Counted from the stretch's first letter, positions 28,041 to 38,513 are shown. The stretch is DNA of 64,000 nt from Streptococcus suis (GCA_024583055.1 CP102145.1:1054001-1118000); one strand, 5' to 3'. Translations and numbers: made by a program. Notes: generated by a model not told the origin, from the sequence alone.

Positions 28041-29618
28041 TTATTCAATCGTCAATTTAGACGGATCTTCAAAGGTAAAGATTGGAACCAAACCAGCCTC
28101 TTCGACATTTTTCACACGCTTGTTAACAGCCAAGATTTTCTTGTTGTCCACAATTGGGTAGATAGCCGCTTGGTCAGCCAATTCTTTCTGCAAATTGTCA
28201 TAGATTTCTTCACGCTTAGCCTTATCCAGCTCAACCGCGCCTTCTGCAAAGTAGCCGTCAATTTCTGGTGAAGTCAATTTGAAGTAGTTAGACGCTCCAC
28301 CTGACTTGAAGAGACGAGCATATTGGTCTGGGTCATTCCCCATGATGTAGCCACCCAGGAAGAGATTGTAGGCTGTTGAGCCTTCCTTGCGCAATTCTGT
28401 GAAGAGGGCAGATGAATCGCCACCAGCCAATTCAACCGTTACACCGATAGCAGCCAATTGCTGTTGGATCAAGGTTGCTTGTAGGGTTTGTGCTGCGTCA
28501 GATGAGTTGTAACCCAGGTTGAGGGTCAGATTGCTGACACCTGCTTCAACCAAGAGCTCTTTGGCCTTCTCAACATTTTGCTCATATTTTTCAACATCAT
28601 CTGTCTTGTATGGGTTGGCAACTGGAAGGAAGGAATATGGTGTCTCATAGTATTCCTTATCCAAGTAAGCTGCCTGGTTGAATTCATCCTTGTTTAGTGC
28701 AAAGAGAATAGCCTTGCGGACCTTGACATCCTTCAACTCTTCAGTCGTCGTATTGAGACCCAGGTAGCCAACACGGTTTTCACTATAAGCATAAGTTTCA
28801 AGTGTATCTTTGTCCAAGTCCTTGATAACCGCCGGAAGAACAAAGGCTGCATCTACTTCACCTGTTTGAAGAGCAACTTTAGTCGTATCTGGGCTTTCGA
28901 TGATACGAAGGACCAGATTGTCGATTTCTGCCTCACCCTTGTAGTAGTTCTCGTTGGCTTCCAACTTGATATACTCACCATTCTTGTACTCTACAAATTT
29001 GTAAGGTCCTGTACCGACAGGGGTTGCCTTCAATTGGTTAACAGACAGGTCTGCCTCATCTTTAAAGATGTGCTCTGGGATAATGTAGGTCTCTGCTACG
29101 ATATTGTCCAAGGCAGGTGCAGACACTGCTGGAAGGACGAATTTGACCGTATAGTCATCTACCTTCTCAACCGTCACAGGTTGGTCGTTGATATAAAGGC
29201 CGTCTGAACCACCATTTTCTTTCTTCACTTTTTCATTGTAAGTAAAGACAACATCATCTGCGTTAAAGGCTTCGCCGTCTGACCATTTAACATCCTGGCG
29301 GAGTTTAACCGTGATGCTAAGGCCGTCTTCTGCAATCTCGTAAGATTCTGCCAATTCATTGACATAGCTACCGTCTGCCTCGATACGAATCAATGGCGAG
29401 TAGATAAAATTGGTCAAGGTCAAGCCCCAACGGTCGCTGGTGTTAAGCGGGTTGGTCGAACTTGGGTCGCCGTCGATAGCATAGGTAAAGGTTTCCGTAT
29501 CTGCTGATGATGCAGCTTTTGAGCTAGAACCTGTATTGGACGCTCCGCCATTGGCGCAAGCCGCCAAGGTCAAAACTGCTACAGTTGATAAGAGGCCAGT
29601 AAGCCATTTCTTTTTCAT
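28041..29618 (-). CDS. Peptide-binding lipoprotein of an ABC transporter (SBP family 5)
   Basis: 525 residues from the ATG at 29618, which GGAGGAAAATGAC precedes. Lipoprotein signal with lipobox LAAC (Cys21). The SBP_bac_5 fold is clear (DGDPSSTNPLNTSDRWG, VKWSDGEAFNADDVVFTYN, VGTGPYKFVEYKNGEYI). It delivers oligopeptides, or possibly another ligand such as nickel chelates, to the permeases. It is the first gene of the operon; the following hairpins would raise its level above the other subunits. Confidence 0.9.
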   Translation of the reverse strand: MKKKWLTGLLSTVAVLTLAACANGGASNTGSSSKAASSADTETFTYAIDGDPSSTNPLNTSDRWGLTLTNFIYSPLIRIEADGSYVNELAESYEIAEDGLSITVKLRQDVKWSDGEAFNADDVVFTYNEKVKKENGGSDGLYINDQPVTVEKVDDYTVKFVLPAVSAPALDNIVAETYIIPEHIFKDEADLSVNQLKATPVGTGPYKFVEYKNGEYIKLEANENYYKGEAEIDNLVLRIIESPDTTKVALQTGEVDAAFVLPAVIKDLDKDTLETYAYSENRVGYLGLNTTTEELKDVKVRKAILFALNKDEFNQAAYLDKEYYETPYSFLPVANPYKTDDVEKYEQNVEKAKELLVEAGVSNLTLNLGYNSSDAAQTLQATLIQQQLAAIGVTVELAGGDSSALFTELRKEGSTAYNLFLGGYIMGNDPDQYARLFKSGGASNYFKLTSPEIDGYFAEGAVELDKAKREEIYDNLQKELADQAAIYPIVDNKKILAVNKRVKNVEEAGLVPIFTFEDPSKLTIE

Positions 29619-29732
29619 GTCATTTTCCTCCATTTTACAAAAGTAGTACTAGTTTACCAAGAATCAACTGGCTTGACCAATATATAAAATTTATGAAGAC
29701 TTAAAATTTATCTATACAGATCGTCTTCAAAG

Positions 29733-29776
29733 AAAAAACTCTCCGTCCTAGAAGCTACATGTCCAAGACTGAGAGT
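29733..29776 (-). terminator. Rho-independent terminator after mraY
   Basis: ACTCTC..GTC paired with GAC..GAGAGT and a minus-strand TTTTTTC run. It ends the rsmH-ftsL-pbpX-mraY operon. Confidence 0.8.
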
Positions 29777-29785
29777 ATTTGTTAT

Positions 29786-30784
29786 TTATAGATATAAAAT
29801 TGCAAGCGTCAATAGACTCATTCCAAGGCCAAGACCCCAAAGGAAGAAGTCCACCTTCCATTCGCTCCATTTTTCGGATTTGCCAGATAAACCGCCTAGT
29901 TCCAAGTGATGGTGGAAAGGAGTCATGCGGAAAATCCGACGACCTTCTCCAAACTTTTTCTTGCTGTATTTGAAATAGGACACCTGTAGCATAACGGATG
30001 ACGTTTCAAGGACATAAACAAAGCCGATGAGGAGCAGGGTCCATTCCACACGAAGAGCGATTGAAATCGTAGCTAGCATGCCGCCCAGTGCTAGCGAACC
30101 GACATCCCCCATAAAGATTTTTGCGGGTTTTCGATTGTAGGCAAAGAAGCCAAGCAGACTACCAATCATGGTCAGGCAGACCAGTAAAATGTCGAACTGC
30201 CTATTGATAAAAGCAATGATGGAATAGGCTGCCAAGCTAATCACGACCGAAATCGAAGCTAGGCCATCAATACCATCTGTCAGGTTGACCGCATTTGAGA
30301 AGCCGACCAACCAGAAAAGGACAAAGGCAATGTAGAAGGGGCCTAGGTCAAGCAGGTAACCAAAGACATTCAGTTCACCTCCCCCAGTAGCATTGACATG
30401 GACAAAGTAGAACACCAGTCCACCAAGTATTTGCAGAGCTAACTTTTGCTTGGGGTTGAGACCCTCATTGATTTTGCGGAAGATTTTCAAAAAATCATCC
30501 AAAAATCCGACCAGGCCATAGAGAAACAGGATGAATAGAATGGCTAGTAATCCACCAGTTAACAGGTTGCTGATAGTGGCAAAAATCAGACTCGTTACAA
30601 TGGCTGTCACCAGAAAGACAGTTCCTCCCATGGTAGGGGTTCCCGCCTTAAATTGATGCTGTTTCACATCCTCGTGCATCTGTTGCCCTTCAATGCGTTT
30701 CTTTTGATAAAAAACGATAAATCTTGGAATCAAAAGTAGCGTTGCTAGAAAGGCTACCAGACTCGAAATGAGTGCAAATTGCAT
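29786..30784 (-). CDS. mraY: Phospho-N-acetylmuramoyl-pentapeptide transferase MraY
   Basis: 332 residues, ten membrane helices. Catalytic and substrate motifs are present: GTPTMGG, the DDxxK-type FLDDFLK, and [10 protein letters not shown], with HHHLELGG near the C-terminus. It makes lipid I for cell-wall synthesis. The N-terminus reads MQFALISS, with Ile6 and Ser8, positions I recall as variable in beta-lactam-resistant S. suis. It starts one base after the pbpX stop. Confidence 0.96.
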   Translation of the reverse strand: MQFALISSLVAFLATLLLIPRFIVFYQKKRIEGQQMHEDVKQHQFKAGTPTMGGTVFLVTAIVTSLIFATISNLLTGGLLAILFILFLYGLVGFLDDFLKIFRKINEGLNPKQKLALQILGGLVFYFVHVNATGGGELNVFGYLLDLGPFYIAFVLFWLVGFSNAVNLTDGIDGLASISVVISLAAYSIIAFINRQFDILLVCLTMIGSLLGFFAYNRKPAKIFMGDVGSLALGGMLATISIALRVEWTLLLIGFVYVLETSSVMLQVSYFKYSKKKFGEGRRIFRMTPFHHHLELGGLSGKSEKWSEWKVDFFLWGLGLGMSLLTLAILYL

Positions 30785-30785
30785 G

Positions 30786-33035
30786 TTAATCTCCTAATGT
30801 AATTGTTAATCTCTTGGTTTTCTTCAGCTCTCGACCAAAGGCAACATTCTGGTCCACAACCAGACTTCCCTCTCCCTTATAGACGACTTCGATACCCGTC
30901 CATTCGCTAAAGATGTCCATATTTTCCTTGGTCCATCCGTAAAAATCTGGAATATGGGTAAAGTTATTGGTCAGAAGAAGGATTTGCTGATTGGCTGGGA
31001 GATTGGTCCCTTCTGTAACAGAAACATCCGTTATCTTGTCGCCATTTCCCAAAATAATAGGCTGAATCAATTGTCTACGCAATTCCTCAGCAGTTGTGCC
31101 TGGGCCTTGACCAATAACATCTGGTAACTTAAATTCTGTTTCATTTTCCACAAACTGCAATGAAGGAGCAACATTATCCAAGTTTAAATTATCTTTCAAT
31201 AACATAGCCTCTTTCAGTATTGGATTAAATATATCCTCCCACTCCATTCCAGTATAGGATTCTGGCTCTCTCACGGTTGCATACATAATAAATTCTGGAT
31301 CCTCAGCTGGAACCATGGCTACGACTGACTGAAGGTATCGACCATCAATGTAACCCGTTCCATCTTCCTTGGCAATCTGGGCAGTACCTGATTTTACTGC
31401 CACATCATAACCATTAACCTGAATAACAGGAGACATAGTCCACTTGTTATAGAGCGTACCAAAAACTGGATCAGTCCCAACTGTGATCATGTAATCCCGT
31501 GTATCTGAAGCTGCTTTTTCAGATACAGGATGGCCAACCACTTCAGGTTTGGCAATACGCACCGAATCGGAATTTGGATCATACAAGCCTGAGATGAACT
31601 TGGGTTGCAACATGGTTCCGTCATTACCAATAGCCGAGAAGGCCCGCAACATCTGGACCTGAGTCGCTGAAATACCCTGACCGAATGAAGACATGGTAAT
31701 GGTTACGATGTTGTCGCCCGGCAGGAGGCCTGCACTTTCAGACCCCATTCCAAAACGTGTCGGATAGCCAAAACGGAACTTGGCTAGGTAATCCAACCAT
31801 TTCTCATTGCCCATTTTTTGTTCCAACATGATCATCCCGACGTTACTGGATAGGGCAAATGCCTGGGCCATATTGAGGGAAACAGCAGACTCTCCCCCAT
31901 TGACCGTCCAGTCGTTAACCGTTGCATCCGCAATGGTATAGCCATTATTGACATACATCTGATTAGGATCAAAGACATTGCTATCGATTGCTGATGCCAA
32001 GGTCATGACCTTCATGGTCGAACCTGGCTCCATAGTGGCCTGATACAGAAGGGAGTACTGGAGCAAATCTTTATCAGCTAACCCTTCTTTTGTATCCGCA
32101 TCATAGCTTGGTCGTTGAGTTGTTGCTAAAATTTCCCCAGTTTTGGCTGATACCAAGGTCGCACTGGCGTATTTCCCCTTTGTCTTATCAAAGAAAATAT
32201 CCATGTTGGTTTCTAGCGAACGTTGCAAATCAGCAGATAGAGTCGTATAAACATCTTGACCATCTACTGGCCGAACCCTGATGTCCTCTGTTCCAGGCAG
32301 GATCCGACCCTTGTTATCTTTCTCGTAGATAATCTTGCCATCTTGACCTGCGAGAATGCTATTGAGGTAGTATTCCATGCCTGTCTTGCCGCTCAAGCTA
32401 TAACTTCCATCTTCATTTTCGTCAGGCGTCGCCAATCCAAGGAAATTTGAGGCAAAATTCCCATTTGGATACATTCGCCCAGGGCTCATGTTAAACTTAA
32501 TGCCCTTGATGCCGGCCGCTTCCATTTCCTGACTAATGGTCATCATGGTATTGTAGGAAATATTTTTCCCCTTAGCACCAAAGTAAATGTGGCTCAATTC
32601 TGGCTGCTTCAATTGCTTGAGAGTATACTCCTCATCAATATCTAGAAGATTTTTAAAAATAGAAGCCACCTTGGAGAATTGGCTCGACTCTACATATAAA
32701 ATCTCATTGGAAGCTGATACATAATTCTTATCAACGACTGCATAGACCGTATAGGTGGTCGAATCTTCTGCGATTGGGAAGCCCAGTCGATCATAGATGG
32801 TCCCACGCCTTGCTTGAACTATTACCTCTTGCTGGTGCACACGACTAGCGGCCACTGACAAATCCACTCCGAACTTGGAGTCGGTCCCAATAATGATAGC
32901 AAAGTTGATAAGGAAAACCAAAAAGGTAAAAATACTGAGTAAAATCAGGTTCTGACCGACCCTACGCCTGTTCTGCGAAGGCCGGTAGCGTTGTTTCAAT
33001 ATGTACCGTAATAATTTCTTTCGTCTCGTCTGCAT
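30786..33035 (-). CDS. pbpX: Penicillin-binding protein 2X
   Basis: 749 residues. A single N-terminal membrane anchor (about 28-50), a dimerisation domain, a transpeptidase with S339TMK, S396SN and K548SGT, then two PASTA domains (about 630-749). It is the essential septal class B transpeptidase. Residues near the active site include Leu437, Thr445, Ser467, Phe525, Thr551 and Gln569, several of which I recall as substitutions in low-susceptibility S. suis; the KSGT Thr551 is the wild-type form. The start overlaps the ftsL stop by one base. Confidence 0.96.
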   Translation of the reverse strand: MQTRRKKLLRYILKQRYRPSQNRRRVGQNLILLSIFTFLVFLINFAIIIGTDSKFGVDLSVAASRVHQQEVIVQARRGTIYDRLGFPIAEDSTTYTVYAVVDKNYVSASNEILYVESSQFSKVASIFKNLLDIDEEYTLKQLKQPELSHIYFGAKGKNISYNTMMTISQEMEAAGIKGIKFNMSPGRMYPNGNFASNFLGLATPDENEDGSYSLSGKTGMEYYLNSILAGQDGKIIYEKDNKGRILPGTEDIRVRPVDGQDVYTTLSADLQRSLETNMDIFFDKTKGKYASATLVSAKTGEILATTQRPSYDADTKEGLADKDLLQYSLLYQATMEPGSTMKVMTLASAIDSNVFDPNQMYVNNGYTIADATVNDWTVNGGESAVSLNMAQAFALSSNVGMIMLEQKMGNEKWLDYLAKFRFGYPTRFGMGSESAGLLPGDNIVTITMSSFGQGISATQVQMLRAFSAIGNDGTMLQPKFISGLYDPNSDSVRIAKPEVVGHPVSEKAASDTRDYMITVGTDPVFGTLYNKWTMSPVIQVNGYDVAVKSGTAQIAKEDGTGYIDGRYLQSVVAMVPAEDPEFIMYATVREPESYTGMEWEDIFNPILKEAMLLKDNLNLDNVAPSLQFVENETEFKLPDVIGQGPGTTAEELRRQLIQPIILGNGDKITDVSVTEGTNLPANQQILLLTNNFTHIPDFYGWTKENMDIFSEWTGIEVVYKGEGSLVVDQNVAFGRELKKTKRLTITLGD

Positions 33036-33358
33036 TATTCGGCAACCCCTACGTTATTATTGTTTAAGGTCAATCCTTCTTTTTCAGCAATTTCCATCAA
33101 TCGACCCGAGCGCGTCAATTCCTGGATAGCCTGCTTAGTATCGTCAATTTCTACCTGCTTGGAGTTGATTTGCTGATTGACCCGTGCCATTTCGCCCTGC
33201 ACCTGCAAGAGCTTGGTCTGGATGAAGATAACCCCAATAGCCAAGAACAGCGCTGTAAATACCAGGCTAGCATAAAAAGCCTTTTCAACGCGGTTAAAGG
33301 TTTTGATTTTTTCACTAATCAGACGCATGGTCGTTTCTCTACGTTTTTCCTGCAACAT
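33035..33358 (-). CDS. ftsL: Cell division protein FtsL
   Basis: 107 residues. A short basic cytoplasmic N-terminus, one membrane helix (about 29-49), then an extracellular coiled coil (VQGEMARVNQQINSKQVEID). It acts with DivIC/FtsB and DivIB to activate septal synthesis. The ATG at 33358 has AGGAG upstream; an internal Met ten codons in is an alternative. It sits between rsmH and pbpX as in all streptococci. Confidence 0.9.
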   Translation of the reverse strand: MLQEKRRETTMRLISEKIKTFNRVEKAFYASLVFTALFLAIGVIFIQTKLLQVQGEMARVNQQINSKQVEIDDTKQAIQELTRSGRLMEIAEKEGLTLNNNNVGVAE

Positions 33359-33367
33359 AGCTTACTC

Positions 33368-34318
33368 CTACTTATGCACTCTCTTTGCTACGCGCAATTT
33401 GGCTGAATGCGCACGGTTGTTACTGTCTAATTCTTCTTGACTTGGCAAGATTGGCTTTCTTATGACCAATTCAAGTGGTGCCTTCAAATCATCTGGGATA
33501 AAGGGTAAGCCTTTGGGAACATCAATTGTCGAAGCCTCTTTGAACAATTGCTTGGTTAGGCGATCCTCCAGAGAATGGAAGGTAATGACCGAAATCCGTC
33601 CTCCCACCGCCAGCAAATCGATGGCCTGCTGAATGGACTCATCCGCTGCCCCCAGCTCATCATTGACCTCAATCCGAATGGCCTGGAAAATCTGCTTGGC
33701 AGGATGGCCTTTTTTCTTGAGTTCTTTGGCTGGCTTGGCCGACTTGATAAGCTCCGCCAATTCTGTCGTTGTTTCAATCGGCTTGACCGCACGCGCCTGT
33801 TCAATCTTACGAGCAATCTGCTTGGAAAATTTATCCTCACCATATTTAAAGAAAATCCGCACCAGGTCATGGTAGTCATAGCTATTGACCACATCATAGG
33901 CCGTCAAATGCCCTTCTCGGTTCATCCGCATGTCCAGCGGCGCATCTTGTTTATAGGAAAAGCCACGCTCTCGCTCATCCAACTGGGGACTGGAAACACC
34001 CAAATCATAGCAAATCCCATCAATCTCCGTCACACCCAGCTCAGCCAAACGCGCCCTTAGATTGCGGAAATTATCCTTGATAAAGGTAACCTGTCCCTTT
34101 TCAATATAGGGAGCCAGGCGGATGTGGGCATGGTCAATGGCCGTCTGATCCTGGTCAAAGGCATAAAGATGCCCACCTTCTGTCAACTGACTGAGCAGGT
34201 ACTCGCTATGACCTGCTCCACCCAGCGTTGCATCTACGTAAATTCCATTTGGTTTGATGTCTAACATATCGACTGTCTCATGCAAGAGAACAGTTGTGTG
34301 ATTAAATTCCTTGCTCAT
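33368..34318 (-). CDS. rsmH: 16S rRNA (cytosine(1402)-N(4))-methyltransferase RsmH
   Basis: 316 residues from the ATG at 34318; seven earlier codons are in frame but lack a ribosome site. It begins [20 protein letters not shown], the conserved MraW start, followed by the SAM site [14 protein letters not shown] and the C-terminal ITFHSLEDR motif. It methylates C1402 in the ribosomal P site. First gene of the operon running into ftsL, pbpX and mraY. Confidence 0.96.
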   Translation of the reverse strand: MSKEFNHTTVLLHETVDMLDIKPNGIYVDATLGGAGHSEYLLSQLTEGGHLYAFDQDQTAIDHAHIRLAPYIEKGQVTFIKDNFRNLRARLAELGVTEIDGICYDLGVSSPQLDERERGFSYKQDAPLDMRMNREGHLTAYDVVNSYDYHDLVRIFFKYGEDKFSKQIARKIEQARAVKPIETTTELAELIKSAKPAKELKKKGHPAKQIFQAIRIEVNDELGAADESIQQAIDLLAVGGRISVITFHSLEDRLTKQLFKEASTIDVPKGLPFIPDDLKAPLELVIRKPILPSQEELDSNNRAHSAKLRVAKRVHK

Positions 34319-34379
34319 ATCTTTTCTATTGTACCACAAAACAATACAAAAAGTTGTTGCAAACTTTTTACAAAAAATA

Positions 34380-34509
34380 TGTCAATTATAGTTGACATCT
34401 CTTTAAGATTTTCTTATAATAACATTAGGAAGTATGTCAGATATATTTGACAAAAATAGAGGAGACATCCTCAAAAAATTTTATACAGAGATGTCGCATA
34501 TATGTGACA
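34380..34509 (+). promoter_or_regulatory. Consensus promoter with three TGTC-N10-GACA operators for the HTH operon
   Basis: Three 18-bp dyads: TGTCAATTATAGTTGACA (34380-34397), TGTCAGATATATTTGACA (34435-34452) and TGTCGCATATATGTGACA (34492-34509). A perfect TTGACA (34392-34397), 17 bp, TATAAT (34415-34420) promoter overlaps the first dyad, so a repressor bound there would block RNA polymerase. The downstream Cro/CI-type protein is the obvious candidate. Confidence 0.88.
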
Positions 34510-34525
34510 TAAGATAGGAGGTCAT

Positions 34526-34714
34526 ATGAATCGTGTCAAATCCTTCCGAACGGAACTCGGCCTGTCCCAGCTAGAATTAGCCAAGGCTATCGGAGTCTCA
34601 CGTCAAACCATTAACATGATTGAAAATGACAAATACAACCCCTCGCTGGACCTCTGCATCAACCTAGCCAAGATCCTACAGACCGACCTCAACAGCCTTT
34701 TTTGGATTGATTAA
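34526..34714 (+). CDS. Small Cro/CI-family (XRE) transcriptional regulator
   Basis: 62 residues that are almost entirely a helix-turn-helix (SFRTELGLSQLELAKAIGVSRQTINMIENDKYNPS). It matches the short YozG/COG1476-type regulators that precede membrane-protein genes. TAGGAGGTCAT is the ribosome site. It lies directly after three matched operators, so it is probably autoregulatory. First gene of a five-gene plus-strand operon. Confidence 0.88.
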   Translation: MNRVKSFRTELGLSQLELAKAIGVSRQTINMIENDKYNPSLDLCINLAKILQTDLNSLFWID

Positions 34715-34729
34715 AGAAAGGAGAACACT

Positions 34730-34948
34730 ATGAAAAACAAAAGAACTATCGTACGCTCTAGCCTCTCAACCATTCTCTCCCTTCTTCTGATGGCCATTTG
34801 GAATATCGCTGATTATGGCTTGGACCATTTCCTTGCTCAAGCAAGTAAACCAACCAGTTGGCTTCAGGTTGCCATTATGGGATTGGTCTACTTCCTAGCG
34901 ACTCATCACATCACACCCTACCTCATCAAACGGTACAATCTCAACTAA
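34730..34948 (+). CDS. Small two-helix membrane protein
   Basis: 72 residues with a basic start (MKNKRTIVRSSLSTI) and two hydrophobic segments (about 10-30 and 46-62). Ribosome site AAAGGAG. It is 15 bp after the HTH gene and 11 bp before the DUF3278-type gene. I do not recognise the family; an accessory role in the same operon is all the context supports. Confidence 0.65.
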   Translation: MKNKRTIVRSSLSTILSLLLMAIWNIADYGLDHFLAQASKPTSWLQVAIMGLVYFLATHHITPYLIKRYNLN

Positions 34949-34959
34949 GGAGACAGGCT

Positions 34960-36063
34960 ATGAACAAGGAAACCTTTCAAAACAAGCTCATCAAACGATT
35001 TTACGGCATCGCAGGTCCGCTGGATGAATTTCGCCGAAAAGAGGCCATGAGATTGGGCAATATGGCCTTCATCTTCCTCTTCATCGGACTCCTGTTTACT
35101 CTTCTTCTGGCTCTCTCCTTGTCCGAACGATTTCCGGAGCAGGTTGGCTACGGCTACCCAGTCTTTTTAGAAATCATCTTGCTAGGACTTCAGAGCTATC
35201 TGGCTCTCCAAAGCTATCGCAGCCAGCTGACTGCACTAGATAGGGAGGATTTGTCGGAGAAAGAGGTACGTGGCCTCAAGTGGGCTAGTGTGAAATTCGC
35301 TGTATATTTCACTCTGGTCATGTATCTCTGGAATGCCTTTTTCGGGGCCTGGATGGACAAAGACATGGACTTCATAACCAATCTGACCACTCCTCGCTTT
35401 TTCTTCGCAGCTTGTTTAGGCGGTATCTTCGTGGGGATTGTGACTCACATTCAGTTAGTTTATCGCCAGAAACAGGCTCAAAATCTGACTAGTAGCTCTG
35501 CTATTTCCAAAAAAGAAAAACCCTGGATGACCAAGCTCATCAAACATTTCTACGGTGTGCGAGGTCCCTTGGATGAATGCCGGCGGGAACAGGCTGATGA
35601 AATTGGCGGTCTTACTTTTATCTATCTAAGCTGGTTTCTTTTGATAAGCAATGCTGTCGCTTTTATGCTAGCTGTTCGCTATACAACCGAGGTTGCAACC
35701 TGGTATCCTATCCTGCTCGGTGCCATTCTCTTTATTCTCATCGCTGTGCTCAGCGTCCAGATGCTCAACCGTGATTTTGGTCAATTCGACCCTGAAGAAA
35801 TCAGTCCAGAGGAGCAAGCCCGACCCTATCGCCACCCCTTGCGTTGGGGAATTGGTGTCAGCCTATTCAGCTTGATTTTTTCTAGCGTCTCAGACTTGTT
35901 TGACAGCAATGGTTCTGTCCTCGAAACTCTCTTCCAACCTAAAAACCTCTTCTACGCTGGTTTTATGGGACTATTTGCAAGCATTGTCATTTCTGCTACC
36001 AACTATGTCAAACGACTGGAGGACCAAGAAAACCAACGGAAAATGGAGAGGAGGAAAAAATGA
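34960..36063 (+). CDS. Tandem-duplicated DUF3278-like membrane protein
   Basis: 367 residues from the ATG at 34960 (ribosome site AAGGAGACAGGCT). The two halves are homologous: LIKRFYGIAGPLDEFRR at residue 10 and LIKHFYGVRGPLDECRR at residue 193, each followed by about four membrane helices. Single-unit DUF3278 proteins next to a small HTH regulator are typical of streptococci, so this is probably an internal duplication and fusion. Function unknown. The stop overlaps the next start by four bases (ATGA). Confidence 0.75.
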   Translation: MNKETFQNKLIKRFYGIAGPLDEFRRKEAMRLGNMAFIFLFIGLLFTLLLALSLSERFPEQVGYGYPVFLEIILLGLQSYLALQSYRSQLTALDREDLSEKEVRGLKWASVKFAVYFTLVMYLWNAFFGAWMDKDMDFITNLTTPRFFFAACLGGIFVGIVTHIQLVYRQKQAQNLTSSSAISKKEKPWMTKLIKHFYGVRGPLDECRREQADEIGGLTFIYLSWFLLISNAVAFMLAVRYTTEVATWYPILLGAILFILIAVLSVQMLNRDFGQFDPEEISPEEQARPYRHPLRWGIGVSLFSLIFSSVSDLFDSNGSVLETLFQPKNLFYAGFMGLFASIVISATNYVKRLEDQENQRKMERRKK

Positions 36064-36386
36064 AGAATCACCTATCAACTAAACGACAGTCCATTCTATA
36101 CTGCATCATTTATATCTTCGTTACCAGCATTTGCCTGGTCTCCTATTGGGCCCCAGAGCCCTTTGCCTCTCCTAGCCTCCTCACCGTCCCTATCACCATT
36201 AGCCTGCGTGTGTCACCTAGTCAAGAAGATATTGCCTACTACCTCCTCCAAATCGTCGTCGCTCTGCTAGTCTTGCTTCTGGTATTTGGTATTGGGGTCT
36301 GGCTAGGAAAGGTCAAGCCAATCGGACTCCTGTTCCCATTGGCAATGGGACTCTACCTCGTCTACCTTATTACCAAAAAGGAGTAA
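36060..36386 (+). CDS. Membrane protein of the HTH/DUF3278 operon
   Basis: 108 residues with three hydrophobic segments and a Lys-rich start and end. It overlaps the DUF3278-like gene by four bases (ATGA), so translation should be coupled. No family recognised. Confidence 0.65.
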   Translation: MKNHLSTKRQSILYCIIYIFVTSICLVSYWAPEPFASPSLLTVPITISLRVSPSQEDIAYYLLQIVVALLVLLLVFGIGVWLGKVKPIGLLFPLAMGLYLVYLITKKE

Positions 36387-36390
36387 ACAC

Positions 36391-36726
36391 ATGAAATCGA
36401 AAACACCCCTCCTTCTCTTCGCCATAGGCTACCTGACCATTACTGGTCTGCTCATTGATGGCTTTCTGACCAATCAGCCCAAACCCATGATAATATTGTT
36501 CATCCTGTCTATTCCTATCTTTACTCTCCATTTAGTGGAGACCAAGTCCACAGTGGGGCAGGTTCTATACAGACACAACAGTATTCTTCGTCTTATCGCT
36601 GCATTGGGAATCCTTTCAACCCTGGCAGTGGGCTATGCTACGGGGCATGTTGACCTGCTACTGCTCCTAGCCTCCCTGGTCTGGTTACTACTACTTTTAC
36701 TGCCGTCAATTTTCAAAAGAACCTAG
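36391..36726 (+). CDS. Membrane protein, last gene of the HTH/DUF3278 operon
   Basis: 111 residues, nearly all hydrophobic, with four predicted helices (LLLFAIGYLTITGLLI, MIILFILSIPIFTLH, LRLIAALGILSTLAV, LLLLLASLVWLLLLLL). It follows its neighbour by 4 bp and is closed by a terminator. No family recognised. Confidence 0.65.
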   Translation: MKSKTPLLLFAIGYLTITGLLIDGFLTNQPKPMIILFILSIPIFTLHLVETKSTVGQVLYRHNSILRLIAALGILSTLAVGYATGHVDLLLLLASLVWLLLLLLPSIFKRT

Positions 36727-36754
36727 TTCGAGATGTACAAGCTCGAACTTTTTC
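36725..36754 (+). terminator. Rho-independent terminator
   Basis: AGTTCGAG / CTCGAACT stem (36725-36732 with 36742-36749) followed by TTTTTC. It ends the HTH/DUF3278 operon. Confidence 0.85.
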
Positions 36755-36775
36755 TTTGTCTTCGGACAATTATTT

Positions 36776-37333
36776 CTTATACTTAACAAAAATCAAAAAT
36801 AGTGGCTTAATGGTATTATGACAAACAAACTCACCCCCACTCAAGTTCACGAATTAAAACAAGCCCTCAGAGACAAGACAAATGCTCCACATCACAGAAA
36901 AATTCAGGCTCTCATTCTTTACTCAGAAAACCAGAACCTAACAGCTAGCGCAAAATCAGTGGGCTTTGTCCATTTAGCATGTGGTTGTAATAGTGATTGG
37001 ATGAATGAATTTCTACACCAATTGTCAGAAGCTTATCAGATGACTACATTATTCTAGTCATGGACAATGCCGTCTGGCATAAATCTCAGACATTGAATAT
37101 CCCTGAGAATATAGAATTTACCTTTATTCCACCTTACACACCAGAGATGAACCCTATTGAGCAAGTCTGGGCCGAAATCCGCAAACGTTGTTTCAAGAAT
37201 AAGCTATTTAGAAGCTTAAATGAGGTTATTGATAAACTTCAAGAGGTTATTCAAAACCTATCTCCTTCTCAACTCAAATCAATTGTACGTAGAGATTGGA
37301 GTTTGGCTATTTTTGATTTTAGTTGAGTATGAG
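36776..37333 (+). mobile_element. Decayed IS630-family element
   Basis: Imperfect inverted repeats at 36776-36802 (ACTTAACAAAAATCAAAAAT) and 37307-37333 frame about 560 bp. An intact IS630-Spn1-type element is roughly 0.9 kb, so an internal part is deleted. Confidence 0.75.
36818..37326 (+). pseudogene. IS630-family transposase, internally deleted
   Basis: Two frames. 36818-37057 keeps the N-terminal HTH region (LTPTQVHELKQALRDKTNAP) and then diverges. 37060-37326 keeps the C-terminal DDE part (MDNAVWHKS, IPPYTPEMNPIEQVWAEIRK, which includes the last catalytic Glu). The middle catalytic core is missing and the frames do not join. Not functional. Confidence 0.88.
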
Positions 37334-37403
37334 TATCAAGTGTAAAGTTCCAGAAAATGGCAGAAAAAAAAGAGCTCGGATTTCTCCAAACTCCTACATA
37401 TAA

Positions 37404-38387
37404 TTAAGCATGCACTGGTGCCAAGCTCTCACCAATTGCCTCCAAGCGTGCTGCCCATTCTTCGCGGGTCAAGCCGTTTTCAGAGATGTAACGGTTGCGC
37501 TCATGGGCACGGCATTCTGCAGAACATCCACGAACATACTTGTGCTCATTTTCTTCTGACATGAGGGTGCGGCGATTACAGAATGGATTGCCACAGTTGA
37601 CATAGCGTTCGCATGGTGTGCCGTCAAACCAGTCCTTACCAACAACTGTCGGATCTACGTGGTTGACATCCACAGCGATACGCTCGTCAAAGACATACAT
37701 CTTACCATCCCACAGTTCACCACGAACTTCTGGATCCTTACCATAAGTTGCGATACCACCATGCAATTGGCCGACATCCTTGTAGCCTTCGCGGACCATC
37801 CAGCCAGAGAATTTCTCACAGCGGACGCCACCTGTACAGTAAACCACGACACGCTTGTCCATGAATTTTTCCTTGTTGTCACGGACCCATTGTGGCAATT
37901 CACGGAAGTTGCGAATGTCAGGACGGATTGCGCCACGGAAATGACCTAGGTCATACTCATAGTCGTTACGGGTATCCAAAACAACGGTATCTTCGTCCAG
38001 AAGCGCCTCTTTGAATTCTTTTGGTGACAAGTAAGCACCTGTTGTTTCAAGCGGGTCAATATCACTATCGAAGTTATTGTCTTCTAGACCCAAATGTACG
38101 ATTTCTTTCTTATAGCGAACGTGCATTTTCTTGAATGCTTGTTCATTTTCTTCATCAATTTTAAACCAAAGGTCGCTGAAAAGCGGGTTAGCATGGACAT
38201 AATCCATGTACTTTTGAGTTGTTTCATAGTCACCAGAAACAGTACCGTTGATGCCCTCATCAGCAATCAAGATACGACCCTTGAGACCAATCGATTTACA
38301 GAATTCCAAGTGCTCAGCTGCATAAGCTTCCGCATTTTCGATTGGAACATATTTATAATATAGCAATACGCGAATGTCTTTTGACAT
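37404..38387 (-). CDS. trhO: tRNA uridine(34) hydroxylase TrhO (rhodanese-like)
   Basis: 327 residues from the ATG at 38387 with AAGGAGAATCACACC upstream. An N-terminal acylphosphatase-like region precedes a rhodanese domain with the active-site Cys in [17 protein letters not shown]-terminal Cys-rich segment ([22 protein letters not shown]) probably binds zinc. It makes 5-hydroxyuridine at tRNA position 34. A promoter TTGTAT-17-TATAAT lies at 38513-38485, about 100 bp upstream. Confidence 0.9.
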   Translation of the reverse strand: MSKDIRVLLYYKYVPIENAEAYAAEHLEFCKSIGLKGRILIADEGINGTVSGDYETTQKYMDYVHANPLFSDLWFKIDEENEQAFKKMHVRYKKEIVHLGLEDNNFDSDIDPLETTGAYLSPKEFKEALLDEDTVVLDTRNDYEYDLGHFRGAIRPDIRNFRELPQWVRDNKEKFMDKRVVVYCTGGVRCEKFSGWMVREGYKDVGQLHGGIATYGKDPEVRGELWDGKMYVFDERIAVDVNHVDPTVVGKDWFDGTPCERYVNCGNPFCNRRTLMSEENEHKYVRGCSAECRAHERNRYISENGLTREEWAARLEAIGESLAPVHA

Positions 38388-38484
38388 GGTGTGATTCTCC
38401 TTTAATCTTTGCAATAGATTAGCGCTAATCAAGCGATTTGACCAGCTCGAAGCTCTGCTATTTTTCAATAACACAGTCTATAAA

Positions 38485-38513
38485 ATTATACCCCGAATCC
38501 GGCAGAAATACAA
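38485..38513 (-). promoter_or_regulatory. Probable trhO promoter
   Basis: Minus-strand TTGTAT (38513-38508), 17 bp, TATAAT (38490-38485). The rest of 38388-38660 has no gene I can support. Confidence 0.55.
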
